A stretch of DNA of 5,875 bases from an uncultured Clostridium sp. (GTDB lineage: Bacteria > Bacillota > Clostridia > Oscillospirales > Acutalibacteraceae), in contig CAKUYY010000080.1 of the NCBI GenBank assembly GCA_934717555.1, positions 1-5,875 of the forward strand, read 5' to 3'. Numbering within the stretch: the stretch's first letter is position 1; every line of letters starts with the position of its first letter. Under the pieces are notes generated by a model. It had not been told where the DNA came from and ran no database searches. It saw only the letters and a list, made by a program, of their open reading frames with translations. The position numbers and the translations under genes were made by a program. Of the stretch, positions 5,875 to 5,875 are shown piece after piece.

Positions 5875-5875
5875 C

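Noticed and set aside
1..5875. CRISPR arrays, tRNA or rRNA genes, insertion sequences, phage or toxin-antitoxin genes
   Set aside because: I saw no spaced direct repeats, no cloverleaf or rRNA-like stretches, and no transposase, integrase or small paired genes in the sequence.

Overview
The window looks like an ordinary chromosomal stretch from a low-to-moderate GC, Gram-positive anaerobe, most probably a clostridial (Lachnospiraceae-like) Firmicute. The support is a duplicated ECF-transporter ATPase paired with its own S component, purine-rich Shine-Dalgarno sites, a classic intrinsic terminator, a TTG start, and a cytoplasmic GH3 glycosidase of the type common in gut clostridia. The taxonomic call is an inference from gene style; there is no rRNA or other marker in the window.

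Layout. Positions 2-2094 (+) hold the 3' part of an energy-coupling-factor (ECF) transporter operon: a two-domain ATPase whose first Walker A lies off the left edge, then a membrane-embedded substrate-binding S component whose start lies inside the ATPase gene. The pairing recalls the predicted cobalamin transporter CbrU/CbrT, but the substrate cannot be proved here. A strong hairpin plus T-run (2099-2140) ends this operon. Positions 2141-2346 are a non-coding leader with candidate promoters, a perfect 14-bp palindrome and a possible RNA hairpin. Positions 2347-4440 (+) encode a complete, signal-peptide-less GH3 beta-glycosidase (beta-xylosidase/beta-glucosidase type), apparently a single-gene transcription unit. 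A hairpin at 4456-4495 separates it from a convergent minus-strand gene (4512-5801) for a CorC/HlyC (CNNM-type) membrane protein with a CBS pair. That gene starts at TTG and follows closely on, or overlaps, the 3' end of another minus-strand gene cut by the right edge.

How they work together. The ATPase and S component must act in one complex with a T component that is not in the window. The GH3 enzyme probably finishes the breakdown of short imported oligosaccharides in the cytoplasm, but its importer is not here. The CorC-like protein is probably in cation (Mg2+) homeostasis. The three units look functionally independent.

No clearly new system is visible. The most interesting signals are in the GH3 leader: a consensus -35 inside the preceding terminator stem, the palindrome just after it, and a nested inverted-repeat structure. 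The overlapping gene junction at the right edge is also worth checking.
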